From assembly GCA_963665495.1 (NCBI GenBank), contig OY762289.1, positions 5,084,001-5,148,000 on the forward strand: a DNA stretch of 64,000 nt, in the 5' to 3' direction. This DNA comes from G963665495 sp963665495. Lineage in GTDB: Bacteria; Desulfobacterota; Desulfovibrionia; Desulfovibrionales; Desulfovibrionaceae. The notes under the pieces were generated by a model. The model worked only from the letters and a program-made list of their open reading frames with translations. It had not been told where the DNA came from and searched no databases. Shown here in pieces: positions 34,255 to 43,097 of this stretch; positions within the stretch are counted from its first letter, which is position 1; each line of letters begins with the position of its first letter. The position numbers and the translations under genes were made by a program.

Positions 34255-35430
34255 CTAGGACAAAGTCTTTTTTCCTTTTGTGCGATACAGGGCGAGGGCG
34301 GCAAGCAGAGCGCCCAAAAGCAGGAGCCCGCTTTTGGGGAGTCCGGGGACTGCCTGTCCCGACGCCTGTCCGGACGTCTGCCCCGATTCCTGCGTCGACT
34401 CCCCTGTGTTATGGGCGATGGTCCCACTCTCTCCCACGGCCACGAAGTTCGTGCCGCTGCCCCAGACATTGTTAAAGCTGTTGGCTGTCAGGCCAGATGC
34501 TGTAGTCGCCCAGGAGCTTCCGCCATCCGAAGACTGGAGGATGGTTCCATTCTCTCCCACGGCCAGGACGTTCGTGCCGGAGCCATAGACAGCTAAAAGA
34601 GTATTGGATGTCAGGCCTGATGCTGCTATTGTCCAGGAGCTTCCGCCATCCGAAGACTGAATGATGGTTCCATTGCTTCCCACGGCTAGGACGTTGGTTC
34701 CGGAGCTCCAGACGTTTGTCAAGTTCTCTGACGTAGGGCTTGTTACTGTGGAAAAGCTCGCACCGGTGCCGAAGACGATGGTTCCACCATCACCCACGGC
34801 AATGATGCCCGTGTCGGAGTAGCAGACGGCCTTAAGATCATTGGTTGTAGGGCTTGTTACAACTGCCCAGTTGTCGCCGCCATCAGAGGAATAGACGATG
34901 AGGCCTGCATCTCCCACGGCATAAAAATCCGTGCCGGAGCCGCTGACCTTTCGCAAAATATTTGTCCCAGAGTATGAGGAGGCACCATAGCTGCTTCCGC
35001 CATTTGTGGAACGGATGATTGAACCCTCTCCCACGCCCACGATGTAGTTTCCGGATCCCCAGACGCTTTTAAAATTATTTGATATAGCGAATTTTGTTGC
35101 ACCCCAGGACCTTCCGCCATTCGTGGAGTAGATGATGGTTCCGCTGTCTCCCACGCCGTAAAAGTTCGTGCCGGAGCCCCAGACGGCATAAAGATTTGAT
35201 GTTTCGGCGCAAGTTCCTGCTGTCCAGGTGCTTCCGCCATCGGTTGAATAAACGATGGCACCGTTGTCTCCCACTGCTACGACGTTCGAACCGTCGCCCC
35301 AGATGCCATTAAATGCGTCACTCTCTGGAGAAGTTGGCAATTCCCAGTCTGCTTGGGCATGGGGAGGGGTGGCGAGTATGGAAAGAAACAACAGCAGGGT
35401 AAGGCAGCAAGCACGGAATATGGGGTTCAT
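34255..35430 (-). CDS. Secreted Ycf48/BNR-like beta-propeller with C-terminal membrane anchor
   Basis: 391 residues, ATG at 35430 behind AAGGATGG. A signal peptide (ACCLTLLLFLSILATPPHAQA) is followed by eight repeats of 41-43 residues with the pattern NVxAVGDxGTIxxSTDGGxSW, the Asp-box/Ycf48-type blade. The last intact repeats (NVLAVGSNGTIIQSSDGGSS and NVLAVGENGTILQSSDGGSS) are nearly identical, showing recent duplication. The C-terminus has a Gly/Gln/Ser linker, PGLPKSG, a hydrophobic stretch LLLLGALLAALALY and a basic tail RTKGKKTLS, the three-part layout of a sorting or membrane-retention signal. It is convergent with the Ntn-hydrolase gene. A binding or adhesion role at the cell surface is inferred. 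Confidence 0.8.
   Translation of the reverse strand: MNPIFRACCLTLLLFLSILATPPHAQADWELPTSPESDAFNGIWGDGSNVVAVGDNGAIVYSTDGGSTWTAGTCAETSNLYAVWGSGTNFYGVGDSGTIIYSTNGGRSWGATKFAISNNFKSVWGSGNYIVGVGEGSIIRSTNGGSSYGASSYSGTNILRKVSGSGTDFYAVGDAGLIVYSSDGGDNWAVVTSPTTNDLKAVCYSDTGIIAVGDGGTIVFGTGASFSTVTSPTSENLTNVWSSGTNVLAVGSNGTIIQSSDGGSSWTIAASGLTSNTLLAVYGSGTNVLAVGENGTILQSSDGGSSWATTASGLTANSFNNVWGSGTNFVAVGESGTIAHNTGESTQESGQTSGQASGQAVPGLPKSGLLLLGALLAALALYRTKGKKTLS
34432..35290. repeat. Tandem coding repeats, about 123-130 bp period
   Basis: The DNA for the propeller blades keeps near-identical blocks, such as caggagcttccgccatccga at 34511 and again at 34634 (123 bases apart) and ggttccattctctcccacgg-like blocks. 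Conservation at the DNA level, not only the protein, marks recent expansion or gene conversion. Confidence 0.75.
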
Positions 35431-36142
35431 GACTAACCATCCTTTATATTATAAAATTGATTGCGATAATAAATGTTTTACAAAGCAATAATTTTCAAAA
35501 AAGACATTTTTTCGTTATTTAATGCACTGCATGAAGTTATAGATGCAGTAAAAATTCATTTTATATAACAAATTTAATTATTATATTTCTGATATATTGA
35601 TTTATCACTGTGTCAAATTTGAGTCATAATTGTAAAATATACGTTTCAGAATATATTAATTCAATATTGCTAAAATTATTAATTTTTATTAACTCAATTT
35701 GAGTAAAGTATGTTAAAAGTAGTCGTAATAAATCAATAATTATATTTAATCTTAGTATTAATGCATTGAGTATCTTGTCGTAATCCGTGAAGTAGAGAGG
35801 GTTTTCCTACATATGTAAGATTTCTCTGCAGTACTATGCTTTTGATTTTATGATTAAACTGGATTCGATATTTTCAGACAACAGGAAAGAAGCATTTCAG
35901 GAAGGAGACTTGTTTCAAGGCGAAAATGAGCCGGTACGGTGTTCGCTCATTTTCTGGGTTGATTCGCAAAGATAGTGTACAATGGCTAGTGGACTGATAA
36001 AAATTTTGCTATGGGTAAGTATGGATTCTGATAGTGTGCGGTTCCGACTTTCCCGGCTGACAGGTGCTGGCGGTTTGGAAAGAGGTGTGGAAAAAGCGTT
36101 CGATCCGTTCTGTGTTTACGAGTGAGACGTACAAAAGAATTT
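35431..36142. other. AT-rich non-coding gap with one hairpin
   Basis: About 710 bases, very AT-rich from 35450 to 35880, without a credible gene on either strand. GAAAATGAGC (35922-35931) and GCTCATTTTC (35945-35954) form a perfect ten-pair stem with a 13-base loop. Just before it, CTTGTTTCAAGGCGAAAATG (35909-35928) matches a 20-base sequence at 62277-62296. The promoter of the histidine kinase gene must lie here. Confidence 0.55.
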
Positions 36143-38524
36143 ATGAAAATAAAATCTATTGTTCTTTGCTGCTGGATTATACTTTGCGGGGTACTGTTTT
36201 TCGCACCGTGCGCCGGCGCATCGAATGCTTCCAAAGTTCCTGAACAGCCGCAAAAAAGAGTTTTATATATCTCATCTTACCATCTGGGCATGCTCTGGGC
36301 AGATTGCATTCTGGACGGCATAAAGAAAAGTTTCGCGGACAGAAAAGATATTGAACTGTTCACAGAGTTTCTGGACACAAAGCGTCTGGCGCCTGAGCAG
36401 GCTTCGAAGTTGTTTTATGAAGTGGTGCGTACTAAATACGGAACACTGCCGGTTGATCTGATCATAACTTCTGATGACAACGCGTTGCAGTTCATGAAAG
36501 ACCATGGAAAAGAATTTTTTCCCGATGTTCCGGTAGTCTTTTGTGCTGTAAATGAAATTACACTGGGCGACATCGCGGACTTTCCAAACTTTCTGGGAGT
36601 GCGGGAAACCAGAGATCTCGATAGCGGGATACGGCTTGTGTTGCAGTTGCATCCGAAAATTGTGCAGATCCTTGTTGTCATCGACAAGACCGTTTCCGGG
36701 CAAAAAATGCGTAAAACCCTGAATCTGGTCGCCTCGCATTTTCCCAAAGTACGATTTTTGTATCCGGACAAGCTCACCTTCCCCCAGCTGCTGGAAAAAG
36801 CGGGGTCCCTGAAAAAAGACACCCTGATATTTTTTCTATTTTATACGCAGGACGCCAGCGGAGCCTATTACGAAAGCGGGCGTGTCGTTAATGACCTGTT
36901 ACGGGTGGCTTCGGTGCCTGTTTATACCAGTTCGGACACCTATCTTGGAAAAGGGCTTGTCGGAGGCGTGATCACGAGCGGGTATTATCAAGGTCTGGAG
37001 GCCGGCCACCTGGCGGTCCGGATTCTGGACGGCGAGGATATCGCTTCCTTTCCCCGGATTGCGGACAGTCCCAACAAACTGATTTTCGATTATCCCGCTC
37101 TGATCAAAGCGGGTATTTCCCCTGACCGGCTTCCCAAGGGAAGTATCATTATCAACCGTCCGGAATCGTTTTACGGCAAGTATAAAGTACTGATCTGGGT
37201 GGTTGCATCCGCACTGCTGATTCTGACCGTCATGGTCATGTTGATGGGCGTGAATATTCTGCAGCGAAAGCGTGCCCAGCATCAGCTCGCGGCCGCCCTG
37301 GAAGAATTGCAGCTGATATTTGACAATACCCAGGCGGGCATTGTGCTGCTGACGGCGGACCGGGAGATCTGGCGAACCAACCAGGGGATGGCCGATTTGT
37401 TCGGCTTTGACTGCCCGGAAGATATGGTCGGTCTGAGCACCCGGGATTTTCATGTCTCCCAGGAAAACTACGAGTTGTTCGCTACAGAGCATTTAATGCC
37501 CATAAAAAGAGGCGAAAGAGTCAAGATCGAGTTCCGGCTTAAACGTCTGGACGGCGTAGAGATCTGGGCATCCATCGCCGGAACTGCCATTTCCCGGGCC
37601 GATCCGCCGGATCTGAACCGAGGGACGCTGTTTTTTGTGGACGACATTACGGACCGCAAAGAAGCGGAAATGGCCCTGGAAGTGCTGAATCTGGAGTTGG
37701 AAAACAAGGTTCAGGAGCGCACCCGCGCCCTGGCCAGTCAGGCGCTGGAGCTGCAGATTGCCAACAAACGTCTGAAGCAGCTTGATGATGAGAAATCCAC
37801 CATGATTTCGAGTGTCTCTCATGATCTGCGTACGCCGCTTACCTCGATACGCGGCTTTGTGAAGCTTATAGGGAAAACATTCAGAAGCAATTTTCAGCCG
37901 CTGGCGGAGAATTCTCCAAAGTTGCGGAAACAGTCGGATAAAATCACGGACAATCTGGCGATCATCGATTATGAAAGCGAGCGATTGACCCGCCTGATCA
38001 ATGATTTCCTGGATCTGGCCAAGATTGAATCCGGGCAGCTGGCCTGGCGGGATACGGATCTGGTTGTGGAGAAGCTCATCGGCCAGGCTCTGGATGCCGT
38101 GGGGGGGCAGTTAGCCACGCTTCAGGCGGTTGCGCTGCAAGTGGACATCGCGGACGACCTGCCTCCCGTCCATGCCGACGGAGACCGCATCATGCAGGTG
38201 CTGATCAACCTGCTGAACAATGCGGCCAAGCATACCGCAGAGGGAACAATCGCCATTACAGCGGAGTTACAGAAGCAAAAGGACCTGCTGGTCACGGTTA
38301 GCGACACGGGCAGCGGGATTCCCCCCGAGCACCTGCCCAAGATCTTTGAAAAGTTCCATCAGGTGGAAAACGGCGATACGCTGCCGCAGCAGGGCAAGGG
38401 CACCGGATTGGGTCTGGCAATCTGCCGCGAAATTATCAGCCATTACAACGGCAGAATCTGGGCCGAGAGCGAATACGGTGCCGGTTCCACGTTTTTTTTC
38501 ACGCTTCCGATTTCCGGTTCATAA
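36143..38524 (+). CDS. Sensor histidine kinase with ABC-type substrate-binding sensor domain and PAS
   Basis: 793 residues from the ATG at 36143; a GTG at 36122 is in frame, and neither has a strong ribosome site. A signal peptide (MKIKSIVLCCWIILCGVLFF) leads into an ABC_sub_bind-type periplasmic domain (~40-330: RVLYISSYHLGMLWADCILD, VDLIITSDDNALQFM, PVVFCAVNE, LIFFLFYTQDASG). A membrane helix follows at ~348-370, then a PAS domain (~385-510), a coiled coil, HisKA with SVSHDLRTPLTS (His560) and a full ATPase domain (LLNNAAKHT, DTGSGIPPEHLPKIF, GTGLGLAICREI). No receiver domain and no adjacent response regulator. The ligand is unknown. Confidence 0.9.
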   Translation: MKIKSIVLCCWIILCGVLFFAPCAGASNASKVPEQPQKRVLYISSYHLGMLWADCILDGIKKSFADRKDIELFTEFLDTKRLAPEQASKLFYEVVRTKYGTLPVDLIITSDDNALQFMKDHGKEFFPDVPVVFCAVNEITLGDIADFPNFLGVRETRDLDSGIRLVLQLHPKIVQILVVIDKTVSGQKMRKTLNLVASHFPKVRFLYPDKLTFPQLLEKAGSLKKDTLIFFLFYTQDASGAYYESGRVVNDLLRVASVPVYTSSDTYLGKGLVGGVITSGYYQGLEAGHLAVRILDGEDIASFPRIADSPNKLIFDYPALIKAGISPDRLPKGSIIINRPESFYGKYKVLIWVVASALLILTVMVMLMGVNILQRKRAQHQLAAALEELQLIFDNTQAGIVLLTADREIWRTNQGMADLFGFDCPEDMVGLSTRDFHVSQENYELFATEHLMPIKRGERVKIEFRLKRLDGVEIWASIAGTAISRADPPDLNRGTLFFVDDITDRKEAEMALEVLNLELENKVQERTRALASQALELQIANKRLKQLDDEKSTMISSVSHDLRTPLTSIRGFVKLIGKTFRSNFQPLAENSPKLRKQSDKITDNLAIIDYESERLTRLINDFLDLAKIESGQLAWRDTDLVVEKLIGQALDAVGGQLATLQAVALQVDIADDLPPVHADGDRIMQVLINLLNNAAKHTAEGTIAITAELQKQKDLLVTVSDTGSGIPPEHLPKIFEKFHQVENGDTLPQQGKGTGLGLAICREIISHYNGRIWAESEYGAGSTFFFTLPISGS

Positions 38525-38547
38525 TCGTCGCCCTCACCGCCACCGGC

Positions 38548-39672
38548 TTACGGGTGGACCAGCGTGAGTACCATCCGGGCCATGGCCTCTTCTCCTTCAT
38601 AGACAAAAATATCATAGAGTCCCATGACCGTGAGTTGGGCAAAGACATAATTTCGCAGAGAGTTGAAGACTCTGCTCCTAAGGTCGGCTTCACTGACATG
38701 GTAGTGCGTCTGGGCCACCCGGCGCAGGGCGGGCAGGGCGCAACGCATGGCATGCAGGGTCACGGCCCAGTTCTGGTCGCCCATATGCGTCAGAAAACAT
38801 TCCATGGGCTGCGGATGGGGCAGCGTGTAGCCTGTGCTGCTCTTCTGCAGCAGTCCGTATTCCACAGGATCGGCTCCTGCCAGGATGGAACCTGCCTGGA
38901 GGTAGCGTACGGCGTCGGTTTCTTCCCGTTCCGTGAGCGGGTGGCGATGGGTGCAGGCCTGGGCAACGATAATTTCCGGGGGAAAGCCGCGAAAAATGCT
39001 TTCCGCCAGCCCCAGAGGGTGGTGTTCGGCAGATCCGGCCATGCGGTTTTCCTTTCGGGCCGCGCCGTCCTCGTCCCAGAGCAGCACCCAGGGTTTCTGG
39101 TGGTCGTGCAGCAGCTGCGCCGCCGCGATCACGTCCAGGTCCAGGGGCGCGCGGTAGAGCAGCTTGTAGCCTTCGTAAAGCGCCAGGGAGGTCATGACGT
39201 TTATGGACGTGTGCGTCACCAGCCCGCCCGGGTAGGCGTTATGCCCGTGGTAGTGCGATCCGGCGGCCGTATGAAAAGGCTGGGGCGCTATGTCGGCATT
39301 TTCTATGGGCGGCAAAAATACGTCCGCCCCCGTATCCACCAGCCCACGGGCGCGAAGTTCGGCATAAAGTTCTTTTTTGTTCTCCGAGTCGATGCGTCCC
39401 ATGAACGACGGGTTGGGATTGTCGTAAATATCCGCAACCATTTGCCGGACATCCGGGTCATGAATGGATTCAATGGTCCGGTGCAGGTAATCCAGGGACG
39501 CGCGCACGGTGCGCGAGCGCTCGGCAACCTGAACCGGATGCAGCGTAACGCATTCCTCAAACGATATGGCCTCGAATTCCGCAGTCCGGACATCCGGCAG
39601 CGGGGGCATGGATACTCCGGCCGTCTCTGCCAGACGCCTGGCGTAGACTGACGAGAGCCTGTCGGTAATCAT
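38548..39672 (-). CDS. HD-domain phosphohydrolase-like protein
   Basis: 374 residues from the ATG at 39672 (AAGGAG ten bases upstream; the frame is open to 39738). His/Asp-rich centre: GSHYHGHNAYPGGLVTHTSI, then AAAQLLHDHQKPWVLLWDED and AEHHPLGLAESIFRGFPPEI with AQACTHRH. This order of His, HD and later His residues fits a metal-dependent HD-domain hydrolase, although the HD pair is followed by His rather than the usual pattern. Substrate unknown. It is convergent with the histidine kinase gene, with a 23-base gap, and stands alone on its strand. Confidence 0.65.
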   Translation of the reverse strand: MITDRLSSVYARRLAETAGVSMPPLPDVRTAEFEAISFEECVTLHPVQVAERSRTVRASLDYLHRTIESIHDPDVRQMVADIYDNPNPSFMGRIDSENKKELYAELRARGLVDTGADVFLPPIENADIAPQPFHTAAGSHYHGHNAYPGGLVTHTSINVMTSLALYEGYKLLYRAPLDLDVIAAAQLLHDHQKPWVLLWDEDGAARKENRMAGSAEHHPLGLAESIFRGFPPEIIVAQACTHRHPLTEREETDAVRYLQAGSILAGADPVEYGLLQKSSTGYTLPHPQPMECFLTHMGDQNWAVTLHAMRCALPALRRVAQTHYHVSEADLRSRVFNSLRNYVFAQLTVMGLYDIFVYEGEEAMARMVLTLVHP

Positions 39673-39832
39673 GTAAAAACGACTCCTTGCATAGTGGTAC
39701 GTCTGATGTCTCCGGCGGTGTGGAACCTTTTTAAGCAAAGGTCCTTCTACTCTTCAAAACTTTTTACCGGTCTTTGTCAAAAAGGGGATAGTGAGAAAAG
39801 AAGTACATCGGTAGCCAAAGTTTTTGAGGAGT

Positions 39833-39864
39833 CTTGAGGAACTTTTATAAAAAAATTCCTCAAG
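39833..39864. repeat. 32-nt palindrome, copy C
   Basis: CTTGAGGAACTTTT pairs with the complementary AAAAATTCCTCAAG; flanks AAAGTTTTTGAGGAGT and CGCCGGAAGC match copies A and B. Paired changes relative to copy B (TTAAGG/CCTTAA becoming TTGAGG/CCTCAA) preserve the stem. It lies 30 bases after the ribBA stop on the transcribed strand. Confidence 0.8.
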
Positions 39865-39894
39865 ACGCCGGAAGCTTTATTTATATTGATAGTG

Positions 39895-41010
39895 TTAACA
39901 GGAAGTCTCGACGGGAACTTGTTCGACGATCTCCAGACCGAAGCCTTCCAGTCCGATGAGTTTCTTGGGATTATTGGAGATCAAGCGCAGTTTTTTTGCG
40001 CCGAGGGAGGCCAGAATCTGCGCCCCCAGTCCGTAGTTTCTGAGGTTTTTGGTGGCGGCCTGGGTTCCGTAGGTGCAGGCGTCGCCCTGCCTGGTCCGGA
40101 TGCAGGCGCCGATGTCGTCGCCCGTGTTGTGCAGGTAAAGGATCACGCCCGCGCCTGCTTCGGCTATGAGCCGCATGGATCCCTTGAGCAGCTGGCCGCA
40201 ATCGCAGCTGGTGGCGCCGAAGACGTCGCCGCTGGAGCATTGGCGGTGCACCCGGACGAGCACGGGATTGTCCGGGGAGATCGTGCCCTTGGTGAGCACC
40301 AGAAATTCCGTACCGCCGTCTTTGGACTTGTATGCCGCCAGGTGGAACTGGCCGTATTCCGTGGGAATATCGGATTCGGATGTCTTTTCCAACAGCATGC
40401 GTCCGTATTTCATCCGGTAGCGGATAATGTCGGCTACGGTGGTGATTTTCAGATTGTGTTTTTTGGCGAATTCGATGAGATCCGGCATCCGGGCCATTTC
40501 ACCGTCGTCTCGCATGATTTCACAGATCACGGCCGCGGGCTTGAGTCCGGCCAGGATGGCCAGGTCAACGCCGCCTTCCGTCTGGCCCGTACGCCCGAGC
40601 ACGCCGCTGGGGTTGGCGCGCAGGGGGAAGACATGCCCCGGACAGACGATATCGTGCGGCTGGACCGCGTCGCTGATGGCAGTCTGAATGGTGGTGGATC
40701 TGTCCTGGGCGGAAATGCCGGTGGTCACGCCGGTACGGGCCTCGATGGAGACCGTGAAGGGCGTATTGAAACCGGATTCGTTTTTAGCGGTCATCATGGG
40801 CAGGTCGAGCCTGTCGATGAGTTTGCCGCTCATGGGCAGACAGATCAGTCCGCGTCCGTATTTGGCCATGAAATTAATGGCCTCGGGTGTCGCGAATTCG
40901 GCCGCGATGGTCAGATCGCCTTCGTTTTCGCGGTCCTCGTCGTCCGTCAGAATGACCATCCGGCCCTGACGGATTTCTTCAATGGCTTCTTCTATGGAGC
41001 AAAGCGGCAT
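39895..41010 (-). CDS. ribBA: RibBA-type protein: DHBP synthase with divergent GTP cyclohydrolase II domain
   Basis: 371 residues. Residues ~1-203 are a full 3,4-dihydroxy-2-butanone-4-phosphate synthase (RibB) with LTDDEDRENEGDL, TGISAQDRSTTI, GHVFPLRA and RTGQTEGGVDL, supplying the four-carbon unit of riboflavin. The C-terminal part resembles GTP cyclohydrolase II. It keeps the zinc cysteines 258, 269 and 271 (VHRQCSSGDVFGATSCDCG) and ends LISNNPKK, but the catalytic QEGRGIGL block is NTGDDIGA (295-302) and the next segment is shorter. Hence the RibA half may be inactive or altered. No FMN riboswitch is seen upstream. It is a single gene with palindrome copy C behind it. Confidence 0.88.
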   Translation of the reverse strand: MPLCSIEEAIEEIRQGRMVILTDDEDRENEGDLTIAAEFATPEAINFMAKYGRGLICLPMSGKLIDRLDLPMMTAKNESGFNTPFTVSIEARTGVTTGISAQDRSTTIQTAISDAVQPHDIVCPGHVFPLRANPSGVLGRTGQTEGGVDLAILAGLKPAAVICEIMRDDGEMARMPDLIEFAKKHNLKITTVADIIRYRMKYGRMLLEKTSESDIPTEYGQFHLAAYKSKDGGTEFLVLTKGTISPDNPVLVRVHRQCSSGDVFGATSCDCGQLLKGSMRLIAEAGAGVILYLHNTGDDIGACIRTRQGDACTYGTQAATKNLRNYGLGAQILASLGAKKLRLISNNPKKLIGLEGFGLEIVEQVPVETSC

Positions 41011-42169
41011 GGGTACCTCGCCACGTGTAAACGATGTTATAATTTAACTGCGAACAATTACATAGAATACGCGCGGTAGTGCCGATCGTCAATGCGTGCC
41101 GGGGCTCATGTCAAGCCTTTTTAAGAGCCCGTGCAGGGAACGGTTGGTTTTCCGGGCTTGTTTTCAGAAGGGTGCGACAATAACGAGTGTGGATCGGCCA
41201 TGAAGCTGCGTATGCTGCCCAGAAGCAAAGATTTTATACTAATGAATTATTCTAACTAACTGAAAATAAAGCTAAAATTATTGTGAAAAAAAATAACTAA
41301 TTATATAGATATTTAAAATATATCGCGCTGGCAGCACAATTTTCTGCGGAAAAGATTTGTTCTGAACAACTGCCGGCAAGCTATCCTTGCGAGGTAAAAT
41401 AGTAGATATTTATAGATATTACAGTTTTTTTGGAAGGGAAATAGGTATTTTTTCGATATCTGATTGACTTTTTATTGGAAACTATACAATATACAACCAA
41501 CTGCTGTTGGAATACAGAGTGACAAGAAAGGAGTACAGGGGTAAGCGAAGGGTATATGTGAATTAATTCACATTATTCTAGTTTTTCTAAGCCAGTTAAT
41601 TCTGTAACCACCAGAAAATAGGACGTCAACAGGTAAATTGAACTTGCGTCCGTAGTAATAAATCTAATTTTGTGAAAAAAAGAACTAAATACATAGAAAA
41701 TTACTATTCATTGAAGTATGCAAATGCTAGATTTTGAAAAATAACAATTTTTTCGAGTGGTTGACATAGTTGTTTTTTGAATTTTTTCATGACAACCACA
41801 AAGGACAAGTCTTTATCCTGCGGTTACGCCAGACCGCGACAAAGCGGGCAGTAAAAGTCCGCATAGCCAGGATGCTGAAATGGCTGTCTGCAAATTCTTC
41901 CGGGAGGCGCCCGGTGCCCAGGCGTATTCCGGAAAGTGCGGACATGAGCTGTTTGTTGTTTTCGTACGTGTTGACAGGCTTCCTGGCGCATCCTCCACAG
42001 CAGGCACGCGTCGCGCCACGACGCGGCGCGAGCCTGGAGGGAGGCAATCTCAGGCAAGATTCGGGTGCGCGATATTTGTGAGAGCCGTGATGGATTCGTA
42101 GAGCAAGCGTCACATACGTGATGTACGTAATGTAGAAATGCTTGAATACAAAAAGGAGGAAGTGGAAGC
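41011..42169. other. Long intergenic region upstream of the hnd operon
   Basis: 1159 bases. From ~41200 to ~41790 it is strongly AT-rich with no gene. From ~41800 to ~42070 it becomes GC-rich and both strands are open, but no ribosome sites, known domains or convincing product are present; it may be a decayed gene or transferred fragment. The last 70 bases before hndA contain overlapping ACGT-centred repeats (ACATACGTGATGTACGTAATG). Confidence 0.5.
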
Positions 42170-42685
42170 ATGCAAAATTCAACGTGTCAGGCCACCGAAG
42201 GGTGCAGGATGCCAGACGGTGCCGCCAAAACCGGTCCGCTCTACCAGGAGGTAAAGGACTTTATAGACTCTCTGGACACCAAGGCTGGGCACCTGGTGAC
42301 CGTTTTGCACAAGGCGCAGAGCACCTTCGGGTATCTGCCTGTGGAAGTGCAGCAGTTTGTGGCGGACCAGATGGGTGTTCCCCTGGCGCAGGTCTATGGT
42401 GTGGTGAGCTTTTACACCTTTTTCACCATGGTACCCAAGGGCAAGTTTCCGATTTCGGTTTGTATGGGAACCGCCTGCTTTGTCAAAGGCGCGAGCAAGG
42501 TGCTGGAGGCTATGAAAGAGCAGCTTCAGATAGATGTAGGCGAAGTGACTGCCGATGGTAAGTACTCCATCGACACGCTGCGCTGTGTCGGCGGTTGCGC
42601 CCTGGCCCCCATCGTCATGATAGGCGACCGGGTTTTCGGCAACGTTACACCCGGCCAGGTGAAAAAAATCCTGGCAGAGTTCTAG
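42170..42685 (+). CDS. hndA: HndA, NuoE-like [2Fe-2S] subunit of bifurcating [FeFe]-hydrogenase
   Basis: 171 residues, the size of Desulfovibrio HndA. A thioredoxin-fold NuoE-type protein with the [2Fe-2S] ligand pattern Cys-x4-Cys (VCMGTACF) and Cys-x3-Cys (LRCVGGCAL), plus the helical LVTVLHKAQSTFGYLP start and VYGVVSFYTFF. It passes electrons between the HndC flavin site and the HndB/HndD chain. A very strong ribosome site (AAAAAGGAGGAAG) precedes the ATG. First gene of hndABCD; hndB starts ten bases after its stop. Confidence 0.96.
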   Translation: MQNSTCQATEGCRMPDGAAKTGPLYQEVKDFIDSLDTKAGHLVTVLHKAQSTFGYLPVEVQQFVADQMGVPLAQVYGVVSFYTFFTMVPKGKFPISVCMGTACFVKGASKVLEAMKEQLQIDVGEVTADGKYSIDTLRCVGGCALAPIVMIGDRVFGNVTPGQVKKILAEF

Positions 42686-42695
42686 GGAGGCAACA

Positions 42696-43082
42696 ATGAC
42701 CAAAATATGTTCTTTTGAAGAACTCAAGGAAAAATGTGCGTCCGTCAAGGAGCAGAAAGCGGCTCTTGCCGGAGAAAAAATCATCGTCAACGTCTCGCTG
42801 GCCACCTGCAGCATTGCTGCCGGAGGCAGAAAGGCGCTGGCAGCCATCGAGGAAGAACTGGCCTCATCGGGCCTTGCGGACAAAGTGGCGATCATGACCT
42901 CCGGCTGCATGACCTATTGCTACGCCGAGCCCACGGTGGAAATCACCAAGCCGGGCTGCGCTGCGGTGATGTTCGGCGATGTGGACGAGTCCAGGGCCCG
43001 CGCTCTTGTCACCGAATATATAGCCAAGGACGAGCCGGTGGATGGCGTTATTCCGGTCAATTACGTCCGTGTGGCGTTTTAA
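42696..43082 (+). CDS. hndB: HndB, thioredoxin-like [2Fe-2S] subunit
   Basis: 128 residues, ATG behind GGGAGG. A ferredoxin of the thioredoxin fold matching the N-terminal extension of some NuoF-like HydB proteins. It has NVSLATCSIAAGG early and SGCMTYCYAEP later, giving the ligand cysteines of a [2Fe-2S] cluster. It is a small electron carrier in the soluble HndABCD complex. Same-strand operon, with hndC 15 bases on. Confidence 0.94.
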   Translation: MTKICSFEELKEKCASVKEQKAALAGEKIIVNVSLATCSIAAGGRKALAAIEEELASSGLADKVAIMTSGCMTYCYAEPTVEITKPGCAAVMFGDVDESRARALVTEYIAKDEPVDGVIPVNYVRVAF

Positions 43083-43097
43083 GGTCAGGAGGCCGAC

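Noticed and set aside
34432..35290. Regular repeats that could suggest a CRISPR array
   Set aside because: Repeats are coding, about 123-130 bases long and in frame, forming propeller blades; no cas genes are present.
41770..42182. Overlapping short frames on both strands before hndA
   Set aside because: No start signals and no recognisable family; kept only as a compositional oddity.
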